Shown here one piece after another: positions 7,883 through 17,273 of a stretch of DNA of 55,500 nucleotides. A program made the translations under genes and the position numbers. The stretch spans positions 1-55,500 of the forward strand of contig CAZJRQ010000016.1 of the NCBI GenBank assembly GCA_964548535.1. The letters are read 5' to 3'. The stretch is from CAZJRQ01 sp964548535 (GTDB lineage Bacteria > Bacillota > Clostridia > Oscillospirales > Ruminococcaceae). Numbering within the stretch: position 1 is the stretch's first letter; each line of letters opens with the position of its first letter. The notes below the pieces were generated by a model, which saw only the letters and a list, made by a program, of their open reading frames with translations, was not told the DNA's origin and ran no database searches.

Positions 7883-9445
7883 CTATTCCTCCTTTTTTTC
7901 TTCAATATAATTGATGTACGGAATCTGAAGCCAGTGCGTCCAATTTCCGTATGAAATCGGGGTTTTGGTGACCCCTCTCATAGTGTTCATTGCTTCGATA
8001 ACCTCGCCGTTTCCGATGTAAACACCGATGTGACCATCATGCCAAACGGCGATTCCAGGGACTTCGGGAATGGTATCAATCGTTCCTTTTAAACTAGCCA
8101 CTTCAAACATTCCATTTGCAGTAACATCCATCATGCCATTTGAACCGACAATAACTTCACCAGATGTATTGTCAAACCAGCCATATCCTTTGATTAATCC
8201 AATGCAGTCAGCGGTGCGTTTTCCAAGCCAATTTTGACGGATAAAATCGCTGTAATTCGTCACCTGATTGCCAAAAATATTTGCTCTGTCCTGCAAAATC
8301 GATTCCGTCAGAACATTTCCGTACGTTCCATAGACATAGCCCCAGCCGTTCCCGTTAGCTTGAATTGCCCACTGCACAAGGTCAAGATTGTTTTTCACAT
8401 TCGGGTCATAGCAGTCTGCAAACTGAATTTCATTGTTAAAATCCGACTCCTCTCCGTAAGAAATGTCGCTCACTTCAAACCAATGCGTCCACCCACCAAC
8501 AGCGATTTTTTCTTTGACAACACCGTCAGCGATTGATTTTGCATAGACTACCTCGCCGTTTCCGACACAAATTCCAATGCTCTCGCCATCAAAAACAACG
8601 ATTCCAACAGTTTCGGGGAGCGTATCAATTTTGCCTTTTGTAGTTGCTAAGTTAAGCATTTCTTGTGCAGATATTTGCTCGCCAACAGCAAACTCCTTCA
8701 CGTTAAAATCATACCAAAGATACGAATACAAAAGCCCCTGATTATCGGCTGTTCTACGGCTTATCCACTTGTCACAATCGTCATTAATTTTATCGGAATA
8801 TTGTTCTTTTAATCCAAAATATTCGTTTTCATACAGCACATTTCCAAACGTATTCGGAACACATCCCCACTGCGATTCATATGCATTTTCTGCCCAATTT
8901 TTTAGGTCGATATTATTCATGATATCCGTGTTCACGAACTGATATTTGTCAATGCTGACGTTGCGGATTACACTGTAGGAACGCATAAATTCATAGTAAT
9001 TGATTTGCAAATCATATCTCTCATTGAGATGATTTATGAGTTGTTCATCGTCAGTTGCTTGCATAAAAAAAGAACAGTATTCTGCGAAGAAATACTGTTC
9101 TTTGGGGACATTCTCAAAGTAGGTGAGGTAAATTACTTGTGCTTTCACAATTATTTGCTGTGAATTTTGTTTTGTTAGCTCGTCAATAATCGACTGCCCA
9201 TCAAACTCTATTTGCTCGAAAACAACTTGCTGTTCGGGGGACAGATTTTGCATATATTCAGCGACATTTAGGTTTAAGTCATTCGAATTCTGCAAGCCGT
9301 TTCCCATCGAAAGCAAAAACATAACGGGGAGCAGTGCGATTACAATTATCATCGCTAAGATCATGCCGACGGCTTTCCACGCACGTTTGTCGGTGGCGAG
9401 CATAACTGCCAGTTTCTTGGCGATTGCGGTTAGGGTTGCGGTCAT
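7883..9445 (-). CDS. membrane-anchored cell-wall hydrolase with two NlpC/P60-like domains, one degenerate
   Basis: 520 residues. One membrane anchor (about 24-46), an extracytoplasmic helical region with a lysozyme-like look (about 60-170), then two related NlpC/P60-like domains (about 183-315 and 360-505). In the second, Cys414 (TADCIGLIKGYGWF) and His472 (HDGHIGVYIGNG) are the expected catalytic pair. In the first the matching positions are Asn235 and Ser289, so it should be inactive. The role is opening peptidoglycan for the conjugation channel, as for VirB1/TcpG-like hydrolases. It lies downstream of virB4. A terminator-like hairpin sits inside the gene at 9069-9103. Confidence 0.85.
   Translation of the reverse strand: MTATLTAIAKKLAVMLATDKRAWKAVGMILAMIIVIALLPVMFLLSMGNGLQNSNDLNLNVAEYMQNLSPEQQVVFEQIEFDGQSIIDELTKQNSQQIIVKAQVIYLTYFENVPKEQYFFAEYCSFFMQATDDEQLINHLNERYDLQINYYEFMRSYSVIRNVSIDKYQFVNTDIMNNIDLKNWAENAYESQWGCVPNTFGNVLYENEYFGLKEQYSDKINDDCDKWISRRTADNQGLLYSYLWYDFNVKEFAVGEQISAQEMLNLATTKGKIDTLPETVGIVVFDGESIGICVGNGEVVYAKSIADGVVKEKIAVGGWTHWFEVSDISYGEESDFNNEIQFADCYDPNVKNNLDLVQWAIQANGNGWGYVYGTYGNVLTESILQDRANIFGNQVTNYSDFIRQNWLGKRTADCIGLIKGYGWFDNTSGEVIVGSNGMMDVTANGMFEVASLKGTIDTIPEVPGIAVWHDGHIGVYIGNGEVIEAMNTMRGVTKTPISYGNWTHWLQIPYINYIEEKKEE
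9069..9103 (-). terminator. terminator-like hairpin inside the hydrolase gene
   Basis: On the minus (coding) strand a perfect 13-bp stem (AAAGAACAGTATT with its complement) closes a nine-base loop, and the 3' arm runs into seven T. This is the form of an intrinsic terminator but lies over codons 115-127. It may attenuate transcription within the operon, or be chance in AT-rich code. Confidence 0.4.
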
Positions 9446-9469
9446 TTTTTCAACTCCTTAAAATGAAAA

Positions 9470-9487
9470 GAGCCACATTTGCGACTC
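9470..9487 (-). terminator. weak hairpin between the virB4 region and the hydrolase gene
   Basis: Minus strand GAGTCGC/GTGGCTC with a four-base loop (two G-T pairs), followed by TTTTCATTTT. It could act as a weak terminator or processing site ahead of the hydrolase gene. Confidence 0.35.
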
Positions 9488-9505
9488 AATTTGATTAAAT
9501 ACAAT

Positions 9506-9735
9506 TCACTCGTCCGATGACAATCTATTCAGATTTTCATAAATCGCAAAAGCCATGTGCATATCGGGGTCTCCCTGAATCAAAATATATAAAGCTGCAC
9601 GGTTAACGGCTTCTTTGCACATTGATTTCATATCTTCTTGAGATATGCCATATTTGGCATGAGCATCTTCAATTATTTCTCAAAACATAAAGTACGCAAG
9701 TGCTTTAGTATACGTATCTTTTTGTGATAACGCAA
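9506..9735 (-). pseudogene. small ORF interrupted by TGA, probably decayed
   Basis: Directly after the virB4 stop, one frame reads ALSQKDTYTKALAYFMF, then TGA at 9682-9680, then EIIEDAHAKYGISQEDMKSM and on to DPDMHMAFAIYENLNRLSSDE before a stop at 9508-9506. The sequence is protein-like on both sides of the TGA. It has no good start codon upstream of the break. The part from Met at 9631 (41 residues) could still be made. It looks like a small soluble helical protein disabled by a nonsense change, or with a sequencing error. Confidence 0.4.
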
Positions 9736-11568
9736 CTACCTCCCTCCCGAATTCCCAAACAATTTTTCCTTGTAACTCGGAGCAATCACCTGAAGCAAAT
9801 ACCTCTCATTCCCACAGCGATACAAACACGAGCCACGTTCGGGGTACTGAATTAGCTGAAATTCAGCCATTTCAAGCTGTAGGGTATCTGTGTAAGCTTT
9901 CGGCTCAATGTTTCCGGCGTTGAATAAAAATTGATGTGTCGGAATTGCAAACAGCGGTTTAGTGAACTCTTTTATTTCGGGAATCAGGAAATCGTCGATA
10001 TTTTGCGAAGCTAGAACCATCGCAGATTCCTTTTTACGAACACGTTTCATAGCGTTTCGGATGTACTCAATTGCTGTCAAATTCGTTAGAAATAAATAGA
10101 GCTCATCTATTGCCGCAACCGTGTTTCCCTTACCCAAAAGCTCGTTACTCATATAACCCAAAATGTTGAATAACAGCGTATCTTTCAGCTTTTTGTTGGT
10201 GTCGAGCAACCCTTTTACGCCGAAACACAGAAACTCATCACCCCCAATATTTGTGTGACCATTGAAATATTGCGACTCCGCACCCTTGCACATGGAATGC
10301 AATCCCAAGCAAATATTTTGGAGCATTTCCTCGGTGTATAGATGTTTTTTTGAGGAGTCAAAAATTATAAATTCTTGCTCGATTAGTTCGTATAAGTCGC
10401 TCATAATCGGATAATTTTCAGATTTCAAGTTGTCGAAATCCGTGAAATCATCAATTCCAAATCGTGCGTAGAGTTTCAAAAGCATAAGCTCTAACGTGTC
10501 AATTTCGTTATCAGAAAAATCTTTATACGACCTAAAAAAATCCTTTAAATAACTTACATGTTGGCTTAATCTCGTTGCTTTTTTGAATGTTTCAGGGACA
10601 TTTTCTGAATTTTCATTTTTGCCGTTGCTCCACATTTTTGGCTCAAGCGGATTTATCATATATTCGCCACTCATAAAGTCAAGATATGTTCCACCGAGGT
10701 TGTTTGTCAACTCCTCGTACTCGGCTTCGGGATCAAGAATAACGATGTTTTTGCCCGATAATCTGAGGTTTGTGAGGAGCAGTTTCATCAAATAACTCTT
10801 GCCTTGACCTGAATTTCCAAGGATTAAAACATTCGAATTCGTCTTGTCATCGCTACGTTTATCGAAGTCTACAATGATGTTAGTGCCGTGCTTATCTCTG
10901 CCGATGTAGAAGCCGTTCGGATCGGTTTTTCCACTATAATTTAGGGGATAGAGATTCGCAACGGAACTCGCTGGCAAAACACGTTCATAGAGCGCACCGA
11001 ACTGATTACTCCCAAATGGAACGACCGAGAGCATACCCTCTTTTTGACGTAAAAGCAACCTGTCTACCATCATTTTTGAGCGAGTTAATTCCATTAAAAT
11101 ATCCGACTGCAATTCTTTCAATTTGTCCTCATTACTCGCCTTGAGTTCGATAAAAACAGCTGTGTGGAGGAGCGGTTCTTTGTTTCGTCTAAGGTCTGAA
11201 ATGAGTTTCACCACGTCCTGCAAATTATTTTCGGCATTGATGGTTTCGGTGACGTCATTTGTTGTTGTCATGAGACGGTTTTTTCGTGATGCGTGCTGAA
11301 TAATCTGACGTTGCTCTATGCTGTCAACTAGGCGGTTATAGATTCGCAAAGTCACGTTATTTCTGTCGGCAAGATGTGCCAAAATTGCCTGTTCTTCGGT
11401 AGTTGGAGGGAACTCCTTAATCGCCCAGACACACTTAAAACTGTTCCCACAAATGAATTTATCGGGAAAGAATTTTATCGTACTCGGTGTGATTCTGTCA
11501 AAATATTTCTTAACACGAATTTGTGAAATTTGCTCATCGGTCAATTCTTTTTTCTTAAATATCATCAT
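9736..11568 (-). CDS. VirB4-like conjugation ATPase
   Basis: 610 residues with Walker A GNSGQGKS at 251-258, DPEAEYEEL strand just after, and Walker B VAAIDELYLFL near residue 480, followed by a QNIDDFL sensor region. This is the VirB4/TraE/TcpF ATPase that drives pilus or channel assembly at the inner face of the membrane. The N-terminal 200 residues match the usual VirB4 N-domain. Start ATG overlaps the stop of the preceding gene by four bases (ATGA). Length is near the lower end for the family, but all motifs are present. Confidence 0.93.
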   Translation of the reverse strand: MMIFKKKELTDEQISQIRVKKYFDRITPSTIKFFPDKFICGNSFKCVWAIKEFPPTTEEQAILAHLADRNNVTLRIYNRLVDSIEQRQIIQHASRKNRLMTTTNDVTETINAENNLQDVVKLISDLRRNKEPLLHTAVFIELKASNEDKLKELQSDILMELTRSKMMVDRLLLRQKEGMLSVVPFGSNQFGALYERVLPASSVANLYPLNYSGKTDPNGFYIGRDKHGTNIIVDFDKRSDDKTNSNVLILGNSGQGKSYLMKLLLTNLRLSGKNIVILDPEAEYEELTNNLGGTYLDFMSGEYMINPLEPKMWSNGKNENSENVPETFKKATRLSQHVSYLKDFFRSYKDFSDNEIDTLELMLLKLYARFGIDDFTDFDNLKSENYPIMSDLYELIEQEFIIFDSSKKHLYTEEMLQNICLGLHSMCKGAESQYFNGHTNIGGDEFLCFGVKGLLDTNKKLKDTLLFNILGYMSNELLGKGNTVAAIDELYLFLTNLTAIEYIRNAMKRVRKKESAMVLASQNIDDFLIPEIKEFTKPLFAIPTHQFLFNAGNIEPKAYTDTLQLEMAEFQLIQYPERGSCLYRCGNERYLLQVIAPSYKEKLFGNSGGR

Positions 11569-12134
11569 TTTAAATGCTCCATTTCTAAATATTCTTCACC
11601 ATCTACATCCTCGATTTTCTCGCCATTCATCGAGGTTTCAAAATAAATCGCAAGCATCCTTTTTGTCTCATCTTTCGTCATTCTTTTGGCTTCAAATCCA
11701 TGGTCGCAAATGGTTTTTCCAACACGGTTTACAAGCTGAAACACTTGCTCGGGCTTCAGATTTTTCATGCGAATTGCGAACAGAAACTGCCTAGCTGTCG
11801 ACATTTCAGACTGGATATTGTCAAGAAAATCTAAGTCTAATTTTAGAATATTTCTGACCTTTTCGTTGCTCTCAGTTCGCAATCTTACCTGAATATTTTG
11901 CTTGTTGTCATCAAAGCACTCACTGCTGTCAAGGCATATGATTTCCAGCTCTGGAATCAGCGACAAAATCGTCATAAAATGATGAATTTTCGTATCAATA
12001 TTGCTCTGCGACAGTACCGAAATATTGGTTGGTTGCACCATAAAAAAAGCAAGTTCGGACTTAGCAGTTTGCAATCCGTACTTGCTGAAATTTTCTAGTC
12101 CTAGTAGCGTTTGGGTTGATTTTTTGGTGTTCAT
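11565..12134 (-). CDS. conserved transfer-operon protein, VirB4-associated
   Basis: 189 soluble residues with no motif I can name. It is translationally coupled to virB4 and follows the VirB3-like gene by 18 bp. The segment QTAKSELAFFMVQPTNISVL and the later helical pattern recall the first domain of some VirB4 proteins (a region that stops them projecting from the membrane), so it could be a split-off VirB4 N-terminal part. Function is inferred from position only. Confidence 0.65.
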   Translation of the reverse strand: MNTKKSTQTLLGLENFSKYGLQTAKSELAFFMVQPTNISVLSQSNIDTKIHHFMTILSLIPELEIICLDSSECFDDNKQNIQVRLRTESNEKVRNILKLDLDFLDNIQSEMSTARQFLFAIRMKNLKPEQVFQLVNRVGKTICDHGFEAKRMTKDETKRMLAIYFETSMNGEKIEDVDGEEYLEMEHLK

Positions 12135-12152
12135 TTTTTTACCTCCGATGTT

Positions 12153-12413
12153 CTATTTCCAAAAATATATCTGCTGAGCCGTCAAAAAGAACGCAAACGC
12201 ATGAAAAATATAGTCCATGACAGTTGTTTCGTCCATTCGAATGCTTAAAAATGCGAACACAAGCGTGATTGCAAAAGGCGCAAAAGTCCAAATTTGCGTA
12301 ATTGTAACGACTGAAATTATCGTCATAAGGCAGATGATTGCGAAGTCTTTAATATTCCACAGCCACATTCTTGCGGTTGCTTTTAGATTGCTTGGGTAGA
12401 TATAGGTTTTCAT
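12153..12413 (-). CDS. PrgI/VirB3-like small membrane protein
   Basis: 86 residues with two adjacent membrane segments (about 18-52) and a short C-terminal hydrophobic stretch. In Gram-positive conjugation systems the gene just before virB4 codes for PrgI/TcpE/VirB3-type proteins of this size and form, which link VirB4 to the membrane channel. The call rests on size, topology and gene order. Confidence 0.8.
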   Translation of the reverse strand: MKTYIYPSNLKATARMWLWNIKDFAIICLMTIISVVTITQIWTFAPFAITLVFAFLSIRMDETTVMDYIFHAFAFFLTAQQIYFWK

Positions 12414-12490
12414 TTAAGCCTCCTTGTTTTTGTTTACAAAAATGTGAGATTTATCGAGCAGAGGCGTTTATTCCTCTGTGATAACGTATT

Positions 12491-13408
12491 TTACGCAAGC
12501 TTACTCGCCACAAATTTTCCTGCGTGAACCGCTGTATTTACGGTATGTGTCACGCTCATCATATTGACTTTCACGCTTGTGTCAAGCCCAAATTGTTGAC
12601 AAATGCGTGGAATTTCACTCGCCGAAAGCATTACTCCGAATCCGAGCAAGATGTTCGTCTGCATCGTGAGCAAGCCTAAAAATAGCAAAGTTGTCTGCAA
12701 AAATGCGGTTAGGCAAAGTGCGAAAATTTGTTTGCACCAACCGTTGAAACCATCGCAATATCCTCTCGGAATTGAGAACATATATAGGCTTCCGACTGCG
12801 ATTTGGCAGAGTAAAATCCCACCTCTTTTGATGTTTTGGAAGAAGATTTTCACCACGCAATATGCGAGTGCGAGGATTTCTACAATTACCAAAAGACCTG
12901 GAATTCCTGCAAAAGTTTGCAGTGCAAGATGCGCCGTTGTTCCCAAGTCACTGCGGTTTGAGCCGATGAAAGCATTGATTAAATCGTCCGAAAACGTGCC
13001 TTGCAAGCTGACACAAAATTCGTAGAGCTTTACTGGCACGACCGTGAACAAACTCACTGCCATGAATCCCTTTAAAACATTCAAAAAAGCGCCTTTTATG
13101 TTGGCTCGCCCCGTCTGATATTCAATTGCAACGTCAAACACTGCGACCACCATGCCTGCAATGAACAATGCCCAGCCAAAATATGAGAAGAGGGTCAGGA
13201 ACGCTTGCACCCAGCCAAGACTAAAAATTCCCGAACCTACGCCGTTTATCATTGTAAAAAAGTCTGAAACTGCACCGAAAATCGTTTCATATAGCCAACT
13301 CAGCATGATGTCCCATACGGCTTCAGAAATGGTTTCACCAACGCTTTCGACAACCCCAAACAGTTTGTCGCCGACCCAGCCAATCGCATCGCCTATCCAG
13401 TCAAACAC
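12491..13408 (-). CDS. VirB6/TrbL-like polytopic channel protein
   Basis: 305 residues with an amphipathic N-terminus rich in Gly/Val/Trp (MFDWIGDAIGWVGDKLFGVV) and five or six membrane segments between about 65 and 275. The layout is that of the TrbL/VirB6 family (CD0411-like in clostridial elements), which forms the inner-membrane part of the mating channel. It is followed by the VirB3-like gene 77 bp downstream. Confidence 0.85.
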   Translation of the reverse strand: MFDWIGDAIGWVGDKLFGVVESVGETISEAVWDIMLSWLYETIFGAVSDFFTMINGVGSGIFSLGWVQAFLTLFSYFGWALFIAGMVVAVFDVAIEYQTGRANIKGAFLNVLKGFMAVSLFTVVPVKLYEFCVSLQGTFSDDLINAFIGSNRSDLGTTAHLALQTFAGIPGLLVIVEILALAYCVVKIFFQNIKRGGILLCQIAVGSLYMFSIPRGYCDGFNGWCKQIFALCLTAFLQTTLLFLGLLTMQTNILLGFGVMLSASEIPRICQQFGLDTSVKVNMMSVTHTVNTAVHAGKFVASKLA

Positions 13409-13450
13409 ATAACCACCTCCATTTTTCTTAAAAATTTAAGAACATTTTCA

Positions 13451-13723
13451 TCAATCCAATCCATCTTGATTTTTCATGGAATATAAATTCGAACTCCGTC
13501 CACCAGAATCTCTAAAGCGTGGAAATCTCTCAATCAGTCCAGCGTTTTCAAGGTCATTTAATGCCCGAAATACCGTGGATTTTGAGAGCTTCAACTCATC
13601 GGAAACCCTCTTGACGGACGGGTAACAATCCTTGTTTTTGCCCATTCTGTTCGATAAATACATATATACCGCCACAGCTCGATGGGGCAGTTTGTACTCG
13701 TAAATTTCTCTTTTGTATCGCAA
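13451..13723 (-). CDS. winged-helix DNA-binding protein
   Basis: 90 residues with a clear helix-turn-helix core (SVKRVSDELKLSKSTVFRAL followed by NDLENAGLIERFPRF), the form found in replication-initiator N-domains and GntR/helix_turn_helix_36 regulators. It begins at TTG seven bases after GGAG. It sits between the coupling ATPase and the VirB6-like gene, where Tn1549-like elements often carry a small regulator of this kind. It probably regulates the transfer operon. Confidence 0.8.
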   Translation of the reverse strand: MRYKREIYEYKLPHRAVAVYMYLSNRMGKNKDCYPSVKRVSDELKLSKSTVFRALNDLENAGLIERFPRFRDSGGRSSNLYSMKNQDGLD

Positions 13724-13736
13724 ATTAATGCTCCTT

Positions 13737-15509
13737 TCAGGTCTGAATTTTTATATGTTTCTTGCGTGAAATTGGGAACTCGTCCTCTTCGTATTCCACG
13801 TTTGAAACAAACTTTTTCTTCTGCGGATACTTCATTTCAACCGCTCTCGTCAACTCGTTACTGCTCATATAGGTGACTTTCCTCGAGCCCTTATCCTCCA
13901 AAAGATACGGATTTTCAAAATTTATGCCCCACTCAAAATATAGCTTTAAGGGCGAAATCATCGGATGTGAACCTGTTTTCATCACGATAAACTGACCTTT
14001 TGGCATGGATTTCAGCTCATCGCTCGTCATGAGTGGTCGCCCAATCATCTGCAACGATTGCGATTTATCTCGACCGTGCGACACCGAACCCGATAGCACG
14101 GTATGATCTCCGAGCGCTTTTGACAGAATATCCGCACTCGAACTGTTGGGTGCAAAACCGCCAAATATCGTCAATTGCGTGTTGTCGATGATGACATCAC
14201 TGCCTTGTTTTCCGTAATTTTGCTCAAGCTGTGCGAACGATTGAATCACTGCAACCATCGAAATTTTTCGTGAACGGGAGGCTGAAAACATTGATTCAGC
14301 ACCATCAATTCTAGGAAAAGTTCCAAACTCATCGCAGTAGAACATTACTCGATTCTCCAGTTTACCACCGTTTTCGTCCGCAATCGCAAGAATTTCACGA
14401 TACATTTGTTGAATAATTAGGCTCACCATAAAATGCTTGCTTGGATCTTCTTCGGGTAAAATTATGAATAGTGCCGATTTTTCAGCGCAAAATTTTTCCG
14501 CATCAATCGTTGTTCCAAAACACAAAAGTTGCTCGAGTTCGCTATCTATAAAGCTGTTTAGCCGTGAAAGTGCTGTTGACATGACCGACAGCATCGCCTG
14601 ATCGGACGAATGCAGAGCCGACCCAGCGAGCCATTTTGCCTTGTGCTCATCTGGAAGTTTATCCATCAAAATCTTAAATCCCGACTGCGGTTTTCCTTGA
14701 TTTTCGCCCTCTTTTACAGGCTCAAGCAAATCCTGAATCAACTTGAAAACTGAAACAATATGCCGTTCGTTTTCCTCGCCAAACTCCGCAATTAGGAGGA
14801 TCAGCGATGCCATCAGCCCCTCAGCGGCATCGTAGAAAAACGCATTTTGGCCCATATTTGAATAATCTCCACCGCCGATATTAATAACCGTTTTTGCCGT
14901 AATTTTGGCGTATTTCTCGGCTTTTGCCTTTGCTCCGAGATTGCTTTTATCAGCCTTAAAAACGTCCATATATTTATTCACAAGGTGCAACATATTACTC
15001 TCATCACTCTTTGTTGGATTTCTAAGATCCAGCACAGAAACTTTGTAACTATAATGTTTTTGGGCGATTTCACCGTAATTTCGGGCAACGTTGCCCTTGG
15101 TATCAGTCGACAAAAAAGACATCCCACATGCACAGGCGTACTCGATGTTTGGATACAAAAAATATGCAGTTTTACCCACACCTGCCGCGCCAATCATAAG
15201 CGTGTGGACATCACCGGAATCGACCAAAGCATAGGTTTTTTTAAGCTTTGATTTGCACCCAACAATCGTTCCTTGAACAGCGGGGAGCTCCTCTCCATTT
15301 CGCCATTTATTGGGCAAAAATTCGATCTTCTCATACGTTTTCTTTATCTCAGACTTGGTCGAAAACCTCGCTGTTCCGTGTTGTCCCTGACCGACCGTTT
15401 TGCTTTTAATCCCGTTGAGGCTATAGTTGTTGCTGCAGTATGCCAGAATCAACAGCGTGATGAAAATCGCTGACAGGATGATGAGTCCGATTAGTTGGCT
15501 CTGTGACAT
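13737..15509 (-). CDS. VirD4/TraG-type coupling ATPase (T4CP)
   Basis: 590 residues with one N-terminal membrane anchor (residues 5-25). Walker A GAAGVGKT is at 107-114, STDTKGN follows in the next strand, and Walker B MFYCDEFGTFPRI is near residue 390, followed by SRKISMVAVIQSFAQLEQ. This is the TraG/VirD4 family: a hexameric ATPase that brings the relaxase-DNA complex to the channel. Shorter than proteobacterial TraG, as usual for Gram-positive ICEs (TcpA/TrsK type). The start lies inside the 3' end of the Toprim gene (89 bp overlap), showing coupling. Confidence 0.95.
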   Translation of the reverse strand: MSQSQLIGLIILSAIFITLLILAYCSNNYSLNGIKSKTVGQGQHGTARFSTKSEIKKTYEKIEFLPNKWRNGEELPAVQGTIVGCKSKLKKTYALVDSGDVHTLMIGAAGVGKTAYFLYPNIEYACACGMSFLSTDTKGNVARNYGEIAQKHYSYKVSVLDLRNPTKSDESNMLHLVNKYMDVFKADKSNLGAKAKAEKYAKITAKTVINIGGGDYSNMGQNAFFYDAAEGLMASLILLIAEFGEENERHIVSVFKLIQDLLEPVKEGENQGKPQSGFKILMDKLPDEHKAKWLAGSALHSSDQAMLSVMSTALSRLNSFIDSELEQLLCFGTTIDAEKFCAEKSALFIILPEEDPSKHFMVSLIIQQMYREILAIADENGGKLENRVMFYCDEFGTFPRIDGAESMFSASRSRKISMVAVIQSFAQLEQNYGKQGSDVIIDNTQLTIFGGFAPNSSSADILSKALGDHTVLSGSVSHGRDKSQSLQMIGRPLMTSDELKSMPKGQFIVMKTGSHPMISPLKLYFEWGINFENPYLLEDKGSRKVTYMSSNELTRAVEMKYPQKKKFVSNVEYEEDEFPISRKKHIKIQT

Positions 15510-16881
15510 TTTTATAACCTCCGTTTTCCTCGAATTTTAGGCATTTTTCTTGTATCAACTCCTGTTCGACCTCACATTTCACAGCTTGGTTTGCAACCTC
15601 AAACAGGCACTTTGCAAGCAATTTCGTCTGCTCAGAAGTTCGTGAAGATTTCTGATAATTCGCATTGAAATTCTTCATTGCCTGACTTAGATTATTTTTC
15701 TTCGTCTGCATTTTGCTTTTGTCGCCATACGCTCGATAATCCCGATATAGCTTAGTTTTGAGCATTTCAAAGCACTGCCCCTGATCTGATTTTGACAGCA
15801 AAAAAGCCGAGAATGCTAATGCAATCTCGGCTAAAAATTTATATTGTTCGTTTTTATACGTTTGAGATATTTTCATAAAAACAGAATTATTGCACTCAAA
15901 AAATTGAAGATTTGACGTGACTTCACAAAACAAATCTTTTCTTTGGTGAGCGACTGAATTCTGCGGTTCTAAGCCATTAATCGCCTTTAAATCCTCATTC
16001 CAGTCCTTAAATTTTGGAGATAATCTTGAGATGTCATCAAAGCCATTTTGGACTAAAATATCCGTGAGTCTATCAACGGCATCAATTCCGCCCTCGTCAT
16101 TATCGGTGCAAAGAACAATTTCAGATAAGTTTGAATGGCTTTTTAATGCCGTTAAAACAGCACTTTCATAGACACCGTTCATGGCGATATATGAGTGTTT
16201 CTGCCAGCTTTGAGGGTTCAAAGTGAGGTAGCTGAGCATATCAATCGGAGCCTCGAACACATAAAGCAGATTTGATGTTCCAAAATGTGCAAAGCTATAT
16301 TTTGTGTCGCTGCCCTCGCAAGTGATACGGAAAGTTTGACCGAACGAATTTGTCGAACGTTTATGTGCCTGACGAGGGATATTTTCCTCGTCAACTCCCA
16401 CAAATACCGCATTGTGATGATCTTTGTCCTCATAGATGAGATGCTTTTTTGCAAAGTGCGTGATGATGTTTGGACTGATAAACCGTTGCTTGATAAGGTA
16501 CGCATAAACCCTGTGCATATCCGAATTTTTTTCAGGCAACACAAACGCTTTAGGCTCTTCAATCTTACGCTCTGATGCGGTTTTTGGCGTGTATGACACC
16601 TCTAAATTCATTCCCAAAAGCGACTGCACTGCGATAGGAAAATCCATATCGTAGAATGTTTGCATGAACTTTATCGCACCACCACCAACCTGACTTTTAT
16701 GGTCAAACCAACGTGAGCCACTGATTGTAATGCTGTCGTGTTTGCCAGAACTATTGTAATAAATAAGCTTAAATTCACGTCCGATTCGCTGTAATTTCTC
16801 ACCACGAAACTTCAGAAAATCCACTAAATCTACGTTGTTTGCTTGTTCTTTTTGCTCGTTTGTAAATGAGATGTAGGGCAT
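15421..16881 (-). CDS. DUF3991/Toprim-domain protein (primase-like)
   Basis: 486 residues. About residues 1-95 carry the primase-like N-domain (SRWFDHKSQVGGGAIKFMQ), followed by a Toprim domain with the acidic motif VFEAPIDMLSYL near 205 and the LCTDNDEGG motif near 255. The C-terminal 170 residues are helical and unknown. Such proteins are standard in Tn1549-type ICEs and are thought to prime synthesis of the complementary strand after transfer. The 3' end overlaps the coupling ATPase gene. Confidence 0.85.
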   Translation of the reverse strand: MPYISFTNEQKEQANNVDLVDFLKFRGEKLQRIGREFKLIYYNSSGKHDSITISGSRWFDHKSQVGGGAIKFMQTFYDMDFPIAVQSLLGMNLEVSYTPKTASERKIEEPKAFVLPEKNSDMHRVYAYLIKQRFISPNIITHFAKKHLIYEDKDHHNAVFVGVDEENIPRQAHKRSTNSFGQTFRITCEGSDTKYSFAHFGTSNLLYVFEAPIDMLSYLTLNPQSWQKHSYIAMNGVYESAVLTALKSHSNLSEIVLCTDNDEGGIDAVDRLTDILVQNGFDDISRLSPKFKDWNEDLKAINGLEPQNSVAHQRKDLFCEVTSNLQFFECNNSVFMKISQTYKNEQYKFLAEIALAFSAFLLSKSDQGQCFEMLKTKLYRDYRAYGDKSKMQTKKNNLSQAMKNFNANYQKSSRTSEQTKLLAKCLFEVANQAVKCEVEQELIQEKCLKFEENGGYKNVTEPTNRTHHPVSDFHHAVDSGILQQQL

Positions 16882-16930
16882 AATTTTCTCCTTTCTTAAA
16901 GCTTAAAAGGGTGGTATTTCGCCATTTTCT

Positions 16931-17269
16931 TTAGATTGTTACTATTGTCCAGATATACAGCGGCGCGGTCAACGAGAAGATAAGACAGCCGAATAAAATT
17001 GCAGGAGCCGCCCACTCAAACTGCCCATGTTTTCGATAATCCATGTAAGAGGTGGCTATCTTCGTGAACAGCAAAATCGCCAGTATTACGTCAATTACAG
17101 GGAAAACCACGTTGTTGACAATCGTTTTAATCTGACTTCCTGCGGTCGTCCAAGTGCTTTCAATCGCCTTTGCAACATCGCCAGCAGCGAACACGTTAAC
17201 CGAACATAACGTGGTCATTAGAATCACAACTACGGCGATTGCGAGGATTTTTTTTGTTTTGTTTTTCAT
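16931..17269 (-). CDS. VirB2-like pilin/DUF3852-type membrane protein
   Basis: 112 residues with a cleavable signal peptide (MKNKTKKILAIAVVVILMTT to VFAA), then two membrane segments (about 50-72 and 88-110). Size, order and topology match the DUF3852/VirB2-like proteins that clostridial ICEs carry between the adhesin and the Toprim or coupling genes. It is probably the channel or pilus subunit. Confidence 0.8.
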   Translation of the reverse strand: MKNKTKKILAIAVVVILMTTLCSVNVFAAGDVAKAIESTWTTAGSQIKTIVNNVVFPVIDVILAILLFTKIATSYMDYRKHGQFEWAAPAILFGCLIFSLTAPLYIWTIVTI

Positions 17270-17273
17270 AAAA

